A DNA stretch of 39,765 bases, from contig CAYWKM010000009.1 in the NCBI GenBank assembly GCA_964459165.1, positions 1 through 39,765 of the forward strand, in the 5' to 3' direction. Position numbers and translations under genes: made by a program. This DNA is from RGIG4074 sp964459165 (GTDB lineage Bacteria > Bacillota > Clostridia > Christensenellales > Borkfalkiaceae). Of this stretch, positions 7,005 through 15,895 are shown piece after piece (position 1 is the first letter of the stretch; every line of letters begins with the position of its first letter). The notes below the pieces were generated by a model that saw only the letters and a list, made by a program, of their open reading frames with translations, did no database searches and was not told where the DNA came from.

Positions 7005-7840
7005 CCCGAAATCCTCCCGACGGCGGAAAATAATAGAAACGCCACGATATCTGCGGCGACGATGGTCGATCCTACCGGCGTTCCCGCGAGAATGGAAACG
7101 AGGATTCCCCCAAAAGCGCATACGACCGACAAGGCGGCGGAAGCGATCGTCGCCGAAAGAAAGTTTTTAAATATTCTCATCGCCGACAGCGCGGGGAAAA
7201 TGACGAGCGCGGAAATGAGAAGAGAGCCTACGAGGTTCATGGCGAGAACGATGACGACCGCTATGACGACGGCTATAATCAAATTATAGAGATTCGCTTT
7301 CGTTCCCGTCGCTTTTGCAAAATTTTCATCGAACGTGACGGCAAAAATTTTATTGTAAAACAGAATGAATATCGCCACGACGACAACGGAAAGGATTGCG
7401 CAGAGCCAAACTTCCGTCTGCGTGAGCGTCAAAATAGACGTGGAGCCGAACAGCGTACTGCATACGTCTCCCGAGAGGTTCGACGAAGCGGAAAAAAGAT
7501 TCATCAATAAATACCCTATGGCAAGAGCTCCTACCGAAATCATTGCTACGGATGCGTCGCCTTTAATTTTTGTATTTTGTCCCGTCCGCAATAAGAGAAC
7601 GGCGCAGACGACCGTCACGGGAAGGACGATCAGCATATCGTTGGTAAGGTTGGCGACGGAGGCGATCGCCATTCCTCCGAACGCCGCGTGCGAAAGTCCG
7701 TCTCCGATAAAGGAAAAACGTTTGAGCACGAGCGTCACGCCCAAAAGGGAAGAACATAAGGCGATCAGAACGCCGACGATCAATGCGTAACGTACGAAGG
7801 GGAACTGAAAATAATTGGCAAGTTTTTCAAAGAGCTCCAT
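6989..7840 (-). CDS. znuB: zinc/manganese ABC transporter permease
   Basis: The 283-residue, strongly hydrophobic protein is an ABC-3 family permease with about eight membrane helices. The family pattern near the N-terminus (SLLGVTLVLKRFSFIGDGLS, followed by HAAFGG) is clear. It forms the channel for metal delivered by ZnuA and driven by ZnuC. The start overlaps the end of znuC by 14 bases, and the next gene overlaps its own end. The family transports Zn(II), Mn(II) or Fe(II). Zinc is favoured here by the DUF1980-like and His/Cys-rich neighbours. Confidence 0.93.
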   Translation of the reverse strand: MELFEKLANYFQFPFVRYALIVGVLIALCSSLLGVTLVLKRFSFIGDGLSHAAFGGMAIASVANLTNDMLIVLPVTVVCAVLLLRTGQNTKIKGDASVAMISVGALAIGYLLMNLFSASSNLSGDVCSTLFGSTSILTLTQTEVWLCAILSVVVVAIFILFYNKIFAVTFDENFAKATGTKANLYNLIIAVVIAVVIVLAMNLVGSLLISALVIFPALSAMRIFKNFLSATIASAALSVVCAFGGILVSILAGTPVGSTIVAADIVAFLLFSAVGRISGCVRK

Positions 7841-8555
7841 CGCCTTTTTCCTCCTTTTTGTCGATCTCCGTCAGTCTCCTTAACAGATCGCTTCGGATAA
7901 AATCCTCCTTGTCTCCGAAAAAGATTTCTTTGCCGATGTACAGTATTTTATCGGCATATTGCATGGCGGCGGAAATATCGTGAGAAATCATAACGACGGT
8001 AATCTTGTCCTTTTGATTGAGTTCCTTTATGACGCGGTACATTTCCGCCGTCGCTTTGGGGTCAAGACCGGAAACGGGTTCATCCAAGAGCAGCATCTTT
8101 CTCGTGGCGCATAACGCGCGCGCAAGCAGTACCCGTTGCTGTTGTCCGCCGGAAATTTCGCGATAGCAGCGTTTTTCTATTCCGTTCAAGCCCATTCTTT
8201 CAATGTTTCTTTTCGCTTCGGCTTTCTCTTCCTTATTGTAAAAGGGTCGAAGTCCGCATTTTGATTGACAGCCGGATAAGACGACTTCCCATACGGACGC
8301 GGGAAAATCTTTCTGTATGACCGTCTGTTGAGGCAGATAGCCGATTTCGTTTCGTTTGAGTCCGTCCCCCGTCGAGATGCGCCCCTCTAAGGGAGAAGTC
8401 AGCCCTAAGATCGTCTTCATCAACGTCGTTTTGCCCGAGCCGTTTTCGCCGATCATGCAGAGGTAATCGCCGACGTTCACTTCAAAATTAAGATTGCTCA
8501 GCAATACTCTCGATTCGTAACCGAGGGATACTTCTTTACAGGATAATAACGCCAT
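7827..8555 (-). CDS. znuC: zinc/manganese ABC transporter ATP-binding protein
   Basis: The 242-residue ABC ATPase has Walker A GENGSGKTT at residues 36-44, a Q-loop in YLPQQT, the signature ISGGQQQRVLLARAL, Walker B MLLLDEPVSGLD and the switch His in VMISHD. Its place between znuA and znuB, with overlapping reading frames, assigns it to metal uptake. It would energise import from the cytoplasmic face. Confidence 0.94.
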   Translation of the reverse strand: MALLSCKEVSLGYESRVLLSNLNFEVNVGDYLCMIGENGSGKTTLMKTILGLTSPLEGRISTGDGLKRNEIGYLPQQTVIQKDFPASVWEVVLSGCQSKCGLRPFYNKEEKAEAKRNIERMGLNGIEKRCYREISGGQQQRVLLARALCATRKMLLLDEPVSGLDPKATAEMYRVIKELNQKDKITVVMISHDISAAMQYADKILYIGKEIFFGDKEDFIRSDLLRRLTEIDKKEEKGDGAL

Positions 8556-8582
8556 AGAACGCCTCTCACAGCAACGCTTCTT

Positions 8583-9527
8583 TCAGAGCGGAAAGATTTT
8601 TTCCATCAGCGAAAGATACGTCGCCCCGTTTTTGACGTCGGCGGAAGTTACGGATTGCATGGAATCCATGACGAGAATTTTCTGATTCTTTTCTTTTGTG
8701 TTCGCGACGACCGTCTGAGCGATGGAATGAGTGGTTCCCTCAATGGTGAGAACGCACTTCACGCCGAGCTCGTCCGCCTTTTGCGCGAGAAAGACGATCG
8801 TCTCAAAACTCGCTTCCGTTTCGGCGGAACAGCCGGAAAAGGCGGCGTAATAATCGAGTCCGTAATCGTCGGTCAGATAACGAAAGGGGAAACGGTCGCC
8901 GAAGATCAACGTATCTTGATTTCCTTCCTCTACCGCTTGTTTGAATTTGTCGTCAAGGGCGGACAGCTTCTCTTTGTAGGACAAAGCGTTGGCGGTATAA
9001 GCGTCCGCGTTATCGGGATCGAGTCGCCCGAGTACCTCGGCGATTTCCTGCGTCAGGAAAGCGGCGTTTCTCACCGAGAGCCATACGTGTTCGTCCGCTT
9101 CCCGCTCTTCCTCCTCTTCGGATTCCGTCTGCATTCCGTCTTTGATTTCTTCGTCTTTTACGTCGTCGCCGAGAACTTCAAGAAGTTCGACGAGCGCCAT
9201 ATCTTTGTTGAAGGCGTTTTTCAGCGCGTCGCTCACCCAATGATCGGATTCTCCGCCTACATAGATAAATAAATCGCAGGTGGAAATCGTCGCAATATCG
9301 GCGACGGTCGGCTGATAATTGTGCAGATCGACGCCGTCGTCTAAAAGCAGCGTTACTTCGACGCTGTCGTTTTCTTCTCCTAAAATATTCACGACCCAGT
9401 CGTATTCGGGGAAAATCGTCGCCACGACGCTGAGTTTTTCATTTTTTATTTCGGCGTTGCAGCCCGCCGCGGCTATTATGGTAAACAGGCAAAATGCGCC
9501 TGCCGCTATTTTTTTCAACAGTTTCAT
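8583..9527 (-). CDS. znuA: zinc ABC transporter substrate-binding lipoprotein
   Basis: The 314-residue protein starts with a lipoprotein signal peptide (AAAGC, lipidated Cys23) and has the cluster A-I fold landmarks: VVATIFPEYDW, DLHNYQPT with metal-ligand His69, DEHVWLS with the second His, and IEGTTHSIAQT near the C-terminus. It captures the metal outside the membrane. The loop before the second His, usually His-rich in zinc-binding ZnuA, is acidic here (ESEEEEEREADEH). This may change how metal is collected. A TGAGGAG site precedes the ATG. A potential attenuator lies between this gene and the upstream small gene. Confidence 0.92.
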   Translation of the reverse strand: MKLLKKIAAGAFCLFTIIAAAGCNAEIKNEKLSVVATIFPEYDWVVNILGEENDSVEVTLLLDDGVDLHNYQPTVADIATISTCDLFIYVGGESDHWVSDALKNAFNKDMALVELLEVLGDDVKDEEIKDGMQTESEEEEEREADEHVWLSVRNAAFLTQEIAEVLGRLDPDNADAYTANALSYKEKLSALDDKFKQAVEEGNQDTLIFGDRFPFRYLTDDYGLDYYAAFSGCSAETEASFETIVFLAQKADELGVKCVLTIEGTTHSIAQTVVANTKEKNQKILVMDSMQSVTSADVKNGATYLSLMEKIFPL

Positions 9528-9576
9528 TGATAAAACTCCTCAGTTATTTTTTTTGGCTTTGCAAAGTCGGTTTTTT

Positions 9577-9613
9577 GCCTTTTTTCGTCGAAAAAAGGCG
9601 CGCTGCGCCCTTT
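9577..9613 (-). promoter_or_regulatory. overlapping hairpins before znuA, possible attenuator
   Basis: On the minus strand AAAGGGCGC and GCGCCTTTT form a 9-bp stem with loop AGC (9613-9593), running into a T-tract. A second, perfect 11-bp palindrome, GCCTTTTTTCG-A-CGAAAAAAGGC (9599-9577), uses the same GCC and T-tract. The two folds exclude each other, as in terminator/antiterminator pairs. No regulator-binding site was recognised. Confidence 0.4.
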
Positions 9614-9675
9614 GTCCGATAAAAGGGTAGAATACCCCTCTCGTCGGGCAAAGCGGCTTCGTGCGTCTCAGTTTA

Positions 9676-9990
9676 TTAATTGATGAGTTTTACTTTTAAG
9701 GAGATGGGGGAAACCGTCCGCTCGGCAATTCCGATTCCTACCGCTAAAAAGATTATTGCGGCGTAGGGAATCGCCGTTTTCGCGCATGACGTTTTTCCGT
9801 CGGAAATATGTAACCTTTCGCCGCATTCCGTCAACTGTTGGCATATGACGCAATCGGCATGAAATAGGTCGTCTGCGTGGCGGTGATCCGCATAGGAGTG
9901 GCAAAAAACGGCGCATAGTGCGAGCGACGCGAGAAATAGGACGCATACGACTGCGAGGATGATTCTGTTTTTTGCTACCCGTGTTTTCAA
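9676..9990 (-). CDS. small His/Cys-rich double-membrane-span protein leading the zinc operon
   Basis: The 104-residue protein has two membrane segments (about 10-30 and 73-90). Between them is a predicted external loop crowded with possible metal ligands: Cys30, His31, His36, His38, His44, Cys47, Cys50, Cys56, His61 and Cys69. Small proteins with a His..CxxC loop of this kind are seen near zinc transporters in Bacillota, but I know no established function. It starts at TTG 9990, chosen because GGAG lies 8-10 bases upstream and a sigma-A promoter ends just before it. It is read in the same direction as znuA, 148 bases away. A periplasm-side zinc chaperone or sensor is an inference. Confidence 0.7.
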   Translation of the reverse strand: MKTRVAKNRIILAVVCVLFLASLALCAVFCHSYADHRHADDLFHADCVICQQLTECGERLHISDGKTSCAKTAIPYAAIIFLAVGIGIAERTVSPISLKVKLIN

Positions 9991-10008
9991 ATTTTTATCT
10001 CCGCGAGC

Positions 10009-10037
10009 ATTATAAAAGATTTTGCTTCAAAGGTCAA
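10009..10037 (-). promoter_or_regulatory. sigma-A promoter of the zinc operon
   Basis: TTGACC (10037-10032) and TATAAT (10014-10009) are 17 bases apart on the minus strand. The predicted leader before the TTG start at 9990 is only about a dozen bases. I see no clear Zur box. Confidence 0.85.
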
Positions 10038-10149
10038 GCGTTTCGACACGGGGAAAGGAAAAGGGGGAAGGACGGAATTGCAAAAATGTGAAAATTTTGA
10101 ACAGAAAATAAAAATTACGTAAATATGCGGAAATATGGAGAAAATTTAA

Positions 10150-10178
10150 TTGAAGTATTTTTTACGATGTGATATAAT
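10150..10178 (+). promoter_or_regulatory. sigma-A promoter of the 10249-15895 operon
   Basis: TTGAAG (10150-10155), 17 bases, then TATAAT (10173-10178) with an extended -10 TG one base upstream. The first gene starts about 70 bases downstream. Confidence 0.82.
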
Positions 10179-10248
10179 AATCGATACAAGGCGGATTGCG
10201 GGCTTTCCCGTTCGTTTTAATAATGAAAAGAAATCGGAGCTTATATAA

Positions 10249-11547
10249 ATGGCAGAAGAAAGAAGAAGTCTGTTTTCCAGATTGATGGAAGGCAAAGAAA
10301 AAGATGAAAACTACGCAAGAAGCACGCTTCCCACAAACAGATGGCAGTTGTTCTGGGATATTATGAAGGGACGGTTCGGTAAAATCGTCATCGTCAATTT
10401 GTTGATGTTTATATTCTTCATTCCTCTGATCGCCGTCGTCGTCTTTCGCATGATATACATTCAGGCGCAAGGGATCGCAGGTCCCTACGGAAGCAATCTC
10501 GCAATCGGATATCCGGGGATACCCAACGTTTCCGGCGTATGGGAATCGATCGTATTTACCTCCAACACCGTCTTTTTCGGCGGCGTCATTCTCGCTTCTT
10601 TTATCGCGGCGGTCGGTTTGGCGGGCGGCATTTACGTCGTCAGAAATATGATTTGGACGGAAGGGATCTTTGTCGCCAACGACTTCTGGAAGGGCGTTAA
10701 GCTGAATTTTTTTAACGCGCTCGAAGCGTGCGCGTTCTTTACGGTTTTCCTCTTTATCGACGTATACACGAACAGTCTCGCCGATTATATGACGGCGATC
10801 GGGGCGGGAAGCGTCGGATGGTTTACCGTGGCGAGAACCGCCTGCATTGTCGTAAATATTCTTGCCGGTTTTATGGCGCTGTGGATGCTTTCCCTCGGCG
10901 TGAATTTTAATCAGGGGCCCCTTTCCCTGATAAAAAATTCCTTTATCATGACGGTGGGGACCTTTCCGCAGACGGTCGTGTTTGCCGTTGCCGCTCTCGT
11001 TCCCGTCGTTCTGATCTTTACGGGCGTATCCATATTGGTTGCGATCGCCATTCTCTTTTATATTCTGATGGGTTTTTCCTACGCGCTCCTCGTTTGGATG
11101 AGCTATACGCAATGGGCGTTCGATAAATTCGTCAATCCCAACGTCAAAGGGGCGAAGGTGGGCAGAGGCCTTTATAATCCCAATGCGAAGAAGGAAGAAA
11201 ATGAAGCTTCCTACGAATCGAGCGCGATTCACGCGTATAAGCTCGCCATGATAGCGGAAGGGAAATCCAATTTGATGAGCCGCCCCATGAAGCCGATTGA
11301 CGATGAAATGAGCGTCTATGAGCTTCCCGAGAGCTTTTCGAGAGAGGATCTCGCCAAGCTGAAAGAGAGTAAGACCGCTATCGTACAGTCGCAGAAAGAA
11401 TACGAGGATCAGCATAAGAACGACGCGAGATACGTCGAATACAATAAGCAGTTCGATGAGAGAGAAAAAGCGCTTCAACCCGAAGTCAAGAAAAACGGAA
11501 AGGTCAAGAAGAAAGCCGCTCCCAAGATGCTCAATCAAAGAGATTAA
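10249..11547 (+). CDS. DUF624/YesL-like membrane protein with long charged tail
   Basis: The 432-residue protein has about six membrane helices in residues 45-280. The opening of this part (NRWQLFWDIMKGRFGKIVIV, then NLLMFIFFIPLI) follows the pattern of DUF624/YesL family proteins, whose function is unknown. The last 130-150 residues are a hydrophilic, Lys/Glu-rich cytoplasmic tail not usual for the family. CGGAGC lies before the ATG. It is the first gene of an operon with a methyltransferase only 3 bases downstream. A long frame on the opposite strand is a shadow, since the membrane pattern and ribosome binding site are on this strand. Confidence 0.8.
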   Translation: MAEERRSLFSRLMEGKEKDENYARSTLPTNRWQLFWDIMKGRFGKIVIVNLLMFIFFIPLIAVVVFRMIYIQAQGIAGPYGSNLAIGYPGIPNVSGVWESIVFTSNTVFFGGVILASFIAAVGLAGGIYVVRNMIWTEGIFVANDFWKGVKLNFFNALEACAFFTVFLFIDVYTNSLADYMTAIGAGSVGWFTVARTACIVVNILAGFMALWMLSLGVNFNQGPLSLIKNSFIMTVGTFPQTVVFAVAALVPVVLIFTGVSILVAIAILFYILMGFSYALLVWMSYTQWAFDKFVNPNVKGAKVGRGLYNPNAKKEENEASYESSAIHAYKLAMIAEGKSNLMSRPMKPIDDEMSVYELPESFSREDLAKLKESKTAIVQSQKEYEDQHKNDARYVEYNKQFDEREKALQPEVKKNGKVKKKAAPKMLNQRD

Positions 11548-11550
11548 TTT

Positions 11551-12306
11551 ATGAACGTACCGATAAAAGAAAAGCCTTCCGCCTACAGTGCGCTTGCGGA
11601 TTGGTTTGAATATCTCAACGATGACTGCGGCTATGAAGAATGGTCGCAGTATTTAATTCAGACGCTGAGAGAATGCTCGAAAGATTTCTGTTTTGGATTG
11701 GATATCGGTTGCGGAAGCGGTTATTTTACTCGCGAGTTGCAAAGAAGCGGTTATTTTATGACGGGCATGGACGTTTCGCGAGAAATGCTCGTAAAGGCGG
11801 AGAGCCTCTCTTTCAAAGAAGGGTTAAAAATTCCCTTTATTCAGGCGGACGTAACTACCTTTCGTTTTCCGCAGAAGGCGGATTTTGCCGTAGCCGTCAA
11901 CGACTGTTTTAATTACGTTAAAAAAGACAAGCTGGCTTCCGCCTTTAAAAGGGTGTATGCCGCGTTGAAAAGGGGAGGATATTTTCTCTTCGATATCAGC
12001 AGCGAGGATAAGCTTTTCAATAAAGTATCCTCCTCTGTTTCCGTCGACGATCGCGACGACGTCACCTATCTCACGCTTAATTCCCGTCGTGGGGACGTCG
12101 TCACGATGGACGTAACGTTATTTATCCGACGGAAAAACGATCTTTTTCAGCGTTTCGACGAGCAACATTTGCTTTATATATATACCATAGAAGAAATCGA
12201 AAGGGGATTGAAGGAAGCGGGATTTTTTATCGTCAAAGAAGAAGGATATCTCGGAGCTCCGATCGAAGGAAGCGATAGAATAGAATTTGTTTGCCGTAAG
12301 GAATAA
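11551..12306 (+). CDS. class I SAM-dependent methyltransferase
   Basis: The 251-residue protein has motif I LDIGCGSGYFTREL at about residues 50-63, an acidic residue at the end of strand 2 (GMDVSREML), and a motif IV-like stretch ADFAVAVNDCFNYV. This layout belongs to the YqeM/methyltransf_25-type small-molecule methyltransferases. The substrate cannot be deduced. It follows the DUF624-like gene after a 3-base gap and precedes hslO by 46 bases. Confidence 0.85.
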   Translation: MNVPIKEKPSAYSALADWFEYLNDDCGYEEWSQYLIQTLRECSKDFCFGLDIGCGSGYFTRELQRSGYFMTGMDVSREMLVKAESLSFKEGLKIPFIQADVTTFRFPQKADFAVAVNDCFNYVKKDKLASAFKRVYAALKRGGYFLFDISSEDKLFNKVSSSVSVDDRDDVTYLTLNSRRGDVVTMDVTLFIRRKNDLFQRFDEQHLLYIYTIEEIERGLKEAGFFIVKEEGYLGAPIEGSDRIEFVCRKE

Positions 12307-12352
12307 ACTTCCTTCCGGCGAGCGAAACAAATACAGATAAAAAGGAGCAAAA

Positions 12353-13195
12353 ATGAACAAAATTATAAGGACGCTTGTTTTTAACGGCGAAGTATCTTTA
12401 ATCGCCGTCGATTCCACACAGATGATAAACGACGCGATCGATATTCATCGCCTTTCTCCCGTCGGCGCGATCGTATTTGGCAAAGCGATAACGGCGATGA
12501 CCTACATGGCAAGCTGGCTGAAGGATTCTACGGGGGAGGTTTCCGCCAATATCAAAGGAAACGGCTTCGGCGGCGCAATCTGTATTTCGGGAGATTCCTC
12601 TTTGAATATGCGCGGAACGATCGAAAACCCTCAGACGCATTGCGCCGAAAACGACGTTATCGGACACGAGGGCTATATGACGATTGTTCGCGACGACGGT
12701 TATTCGCAGCCGTTTGTCGGTACGGTTCCCATATCCTCGGGCGTCGTAGAGCGGCTGTTTATGGATTATTATGCCACGAGCGAGCAGCTCCCTACCTTTA
12801 TAAAAGAGGAGGTCCTCATCGGAGAAGACAAACGTTGCTCCTCTTCCGTCGGAATATTTTTGCAGCCTATGCCCTCCGCTTCGGTCGAGGCGAAAGCGAA
12901 AGCGCTCGCTGCGATCAGAGATTTTTCTTCTGCTGCGGAGCTCGTTAAAGAAAAAGGTCTGGAATCGTACATAAAGGAGCATTTTGACGCGAACGAAACG
13001 GAAGCAGACAATGCGGAATACCGTTGCCTCTGTTCAAGGGAATCTATCGAGGGGCTTCTTCTCGCGATGAATAAAGAAGAGCTTGAAAACATGATACGGC
13101 AGGACGGGAAAGTGAGCGTGCATTGTCATTACTGCAATACCGATTACGATTTCGATAAAGAGGACGTCGATAAACTTTTTGAAAAGAAAGCTTAA
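12353..13195 (+). CDS. hslO: redox-regulated chaperone Hsp33
   Basis: Hsp33 is a cytoplasmic holdase activated by oxidation when its zinc site is lost. The 280-residue protein has the expected length and the conserved regions SPVGAIVFGKAITAMTYM and IKGNGFGGAICISG. The C-terminal zinc-binding redox switch is complete: Cys225-x-Cys227 (RCLCSRE) and Cys258-x2-Cys261 (CHYC). AAAGGAG precedes the ATG. In the operon it lies between a methyltransferase and a TPR protein. Confidence 0.95.
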   Translation: MNKIIRTLVFNGEVSLIAVDSTQMINDAIDIHRLSPVGAIVFGKAITAMTYMASWLKDSTGEVSANIKGNGFGGAICISGDSSLNMRGTIENPQTHCAENDVIGHEGYMTIVRDDGYSQPFVGTVPISSGVVERLFMDYYATSEQLPTFIKEEVLIGEDKRCSSSVGIFLQPMPSASVEAKAKALAAIRDFSSAAELVKEKGLESYIKEHFDANETEADNAEYRCLCSRESIEGLLLAMNKEELENMIRQDGKVSVHCHYCNTDYDFDKEDVDKLFEKKA

Positions 13196-13205
13196 CAGAG
13201 GTTTT

Positions 13206-15017
13206 ATGAAAAACGCAAAAGAGAAGAATAAAATAATCTGGTTTACCATCAGCCGCGAGCGGCTTATGGATTCCGCGTTGGAAAAAGCGAGCGGCGGCGA
13301 ATACGTCGAGGCCCTCTCTCTCTTGCATAAGTGCGCCCGCCTGTACGGCGCGGACGGTGAAGTCCTTGAGACGTATGCGGATATTTACGAGGAAATCGAG
13401 GTTTTCCCCCGCGCGATCGATATATGGTTTTCTTATCTTAACGAGTTTGGCGGAAAGTCGTATGAAACGGATGAAGAGGTATACGAAGGTCTCGCCGTTA
13501 ATTACCTGAACCTCGGATTTGAAATGGAATCGCTGATTTACTATAAAAAAATGATCGATTGCGCGAATCTCAATCCCGAAAAAAAGGAGGGAAGGCGCAT
13601 TGAGGATTTTCATATTTCCGAATATCTCCAACAAAAGCAAAAACCGACGCTCCGGTTGGTATATCCGGAGGCAAAGGCGGATTATGCGGACGATATCAAC
13701 GAGAGCGTTCGCCTTTTGAAGGACAACGATCTCGACGGCGCGATCGAACGTCTTCAAAGGGTCGATAAGGCGTCGGACGCATATCTCAGCGCGGGGAATC
13801 TTCTCGCCGTCTGTTACGTTTTAAAAGGAGAATTACAAAAGGGATATGAGATCTGCAAGGAAGTTTTGTCTCGTTTTCCCGAAGACGTTCAGACGATTTC
13901 CACGCTCGCCGCAGTTTACACGGAAATGGGCGAATACGATAAGAGCAGACAGCTCGCTCAGGAGCTTTGCGAAAAAAAGACCGATTCGACGGAATCCATT
14001 TATAAGATAGCGACGGTTGCCTGCGAAAACGGCCTCGACGGCAAGGCGGTCGAAAAATTCCGTATTCTCGAAGAACGTATGCCGTATGATAAGAACGTCT
14101 TATATTTTCTCGCGGTAGGCGAATACAAAATATCCGATTATACAAACAGTCGAAGACATTTTTATAAGCTCTTGAATCTCTATCCCGAAGCGGGCGTCGC
14201 TCGCGAGAATCTCTCGAAAATGCTTTCTTATGAGGAAGAGCTGCAAAACGGCAACGCAGTCGATAAGCCTGAAATCCCGTACGTTTACCGCGTTTCTCAG
14301 AAAGAGAGGGATTTCCGCATCAAATTTCTGAAAGGATTGAAGAAGAAATACGTCGAGGAACTCGACGAAGATACGAACGACAGAATCCTCGAATATTTCA
14401 ATTGGTGTTTCGACGAATTTGACGGACAAGATTTAGAGCTCCAGCGCTTCGCGCTGTCCGTTGCGGGGAAGATCGGATTCGGCGATTTTATTCAGACGCA
14501 ATTTCTCCGTTACGAAGTCGCCGACGTCGTCAAGATCGGCTGCGTCTACGACCTGGTCATGCGCAACAGACCTTGCTCTTTCGGATTCGTTGTCGGGAAC
14601 ATCTATATCCGTTTTCGCTTAATAAAGATCCCTTTGGGAAGGAAGCATCGCAAGCTTTTTTTACGTGTCGCCGCCGATTTGATATCCAGATATATGCCTT
14701 TTATCCGTAAGAGCCCTCTTTCCATAGCGAAAGCGACGCAACGCGTTTACGATTACGCCGTAAAAAAGCGCAATATGGAGGAGATCGACGAGGCGTCTTT
14801 GAAATGCGCCGTCTATCTTCTTTCCGATTTGGCAAAAGAGAAAGACAATGTATCGAAAGCGGTTACCGATTTCGGCGCGGATATTTTTAAGGTGACGGAG
14901 CTTCTTCCCGATTGTATGAAAACGGAAGAAGAGGAGGCGCTCGACGAAGCCGCTTTTTCGGACGGCGAGGCGGAAGACCTTTTTGATTTTAAAGATTTTA
15001 ATCCGGAGGATGAATAG
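13206..15017 (+). CDS. TPR-repeat protein
   Basis: The 603-residue soluble protein contains tandem helical hairpins of TPR type through residues about 20-340, for example GEYVEALSLLHKCARLYGAD, GDLDGAIERL-like and YDKSRQLAQEL segments with 34-residue spacing. The C-terminal third has no recognised motif and ends in a very acidic tail. I chose ATG 13206, which has AGAGG just upstream. The longer frame from 13179 would overlap hslO. It probably acts as a protein-protein scaffold, with the partner unknown. The next gene follows after 2 bases and its SD lies at this gene's end, so the two are likely coupled. Confidence 0.78.
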   Translation: MKNAKEKNKIIWFTISRERLMDSALEKASGGEYVEALSLLHKCARLYGADGEVLETYADIYEEIEVFPRAIDIWFSYLNEFGGKSYETDEEVYEGLAVNYLNLGFEMESLIYYKKMIDCANLNPEKKEGRRIEDFHISEYLQQKQKPTLRLVYPEAKADYADDINESVRLLKDNDLDGAIERLQRVDKASDAYLSAGNLLAVCYVLKGELQKGYEICKEVLSRFPEDVQTISTLAAVYTEMGEYDKSRQLAQELCEKKTDSTESIYKIATVACENGLDGKAVEKFRILEERMPYDKNVLYFLAVGEYKISDYTNSRRHFYKLLNLYPEAGVARENLSKMLSYEEELQNGNAVDKPEIPYVYRVSQKERDFRIKFLKGLKKKYVEELDEDTNDRILEYFNWCFDEFDGQDLELQRFALSVAGKIGFGDFIQTQFLRYEVADVVKIGCVYDLVMRNRPCSFGFVVGNIYIRFRLIKIPLGRKHRKLFLRVAADLISRYMPFIRKSPLSIAKATQRVYDYAVKKRNMEEIDEASLKCAVYLLSDLAKEKDNVSKAVTDFGADIFKVTELLPDCMKTEEEEALDEAAFSDGEAEDLFDFKDFNPEDE

Positions 15018-15019
15018 CA

Positions 15020-15895
15020 ATGAAGCTCATCGATTTTGACGGGATTTTCGATAAAAAAATTTCCGAATATATTGAAAGCAATACGACGAAATACAGCGAA
15101 AAACAGTGGAGCGATATTATCCCCAAATTATATGAAAAATTCGGCGATACCGTTTTGAGCTCCGTCGGAACGACGCCGAATCTCTATTACGCGGCTATGG
15201 ACGACGATACGCTCGTAGAAACGCTGAAAGAGCATTTAAAAAACGAGGTGCCCGTGTCTGATTTTTTGTGCCGCGAAATGGAAAGGAGGAACAGCGACGT
15301 TTTTCTCGATTTGTTGAACAGCGACGATGAAACGCTCGTGACCTACGGTATTACAATAAACGGGACGGACGAGCGGGCGTTTCCTCTGTATCTCGACATT
15401 ATCTGCGGCGATAAATGGAACGAGGACGTCAAGGACGCCGCAGCGGACATGGTCAAATCGAACGCCGACGTCGTTCGGGATCGTCTTCTTTCAATGATTG
15501 AAAGGAACGTCGAAAAGGATTATGCGCTCGATCTCATCGCTCGGATAAAGACGAAAGACGAACGGGTCTTTCAGTTGCTTTTAAAGGAATTTCTGGGTAA
15601 TCTCGATGATATTCCCATGTACGCGAGCTTTTTGGCCTCCTACGGCGACGACAGGGCTTTACCGTATCTTTTGGAGCAAATCCGTCGCGAAGATATCAAT
15701 TACGTCGAATTTCAGGAGTTAAAATACGCCGTCGAGGCGCTGGGCGGCGAGTATAACGAGCCAAGAGATTTTTCCGACGATCCGTATTTCCGTCAGATTC
15801 ACGGAATGCCGGATTCCGAAGCATCCGACGCGCTCGGAGCTTCGCCGATCGGCGGAAAGGAGCAAAAAGAAGATTCGGACGGCTTGCTATCATAA
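15020..15895 (+). CDS. HEAT-like helical repeat protein
   Basis: The 291-residue acidic protein consists largely of paired helices, including VRDRLLSMIERN, ERVFQLLLKEFLGN and DDRALPYLLEQIRRED, compatible with HEAT/PBS-like repeats. The last 45 residues are low-complexity. GGAGGA lies 8 bases before the ATG, inside the end of the upstream TPR gene. I recognise no specific family or catalytic site. It is the last gene of the operon; the -35 of the spoIVA promoter overlaps its stop codon and a terminator follows. Confidence 0.7.
   Translation: MKLIDFDGIFDKKISEYIESNTTKYSEKQWSDIIPKLYEKFGDTVLSSVGTTPNLYYAAMDDDTLVETLKEHLKNEVPVSDFLCREMERRNSDVFLDLLNSDDETLVTYGITINGTDERAFPLYLDIICGDKWNEDVKDAAADMVKSNADVVRDRLLSMIERNVEKDYALDLIARIKTKDERVFQLLLKEFLGNLDDIPMYASFLASYGDDRALPYLLEQIRREDINYVEFQELKYAVEALGGEYNEPRDFSDDPYFRQIHGMPDSEASDALGASPIGGKEQKEDSDGLLS

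Noticed and set aside
9625..9637. GGGTA-GAA-TACCC palindrome upstream of znuA
   Set aside because: It does not resemble a known Zur box and has no T-run, so no function is assigned.
10162..11538. 458-residue frame on the minus strand
   Set aside because: It lies opposite the DUF624-like gene. It is composed of shadow-type basic sequence and lacks a ribosome binding site and recognisable motifs, while the plus strand has a promoter, SD and membrane helices.
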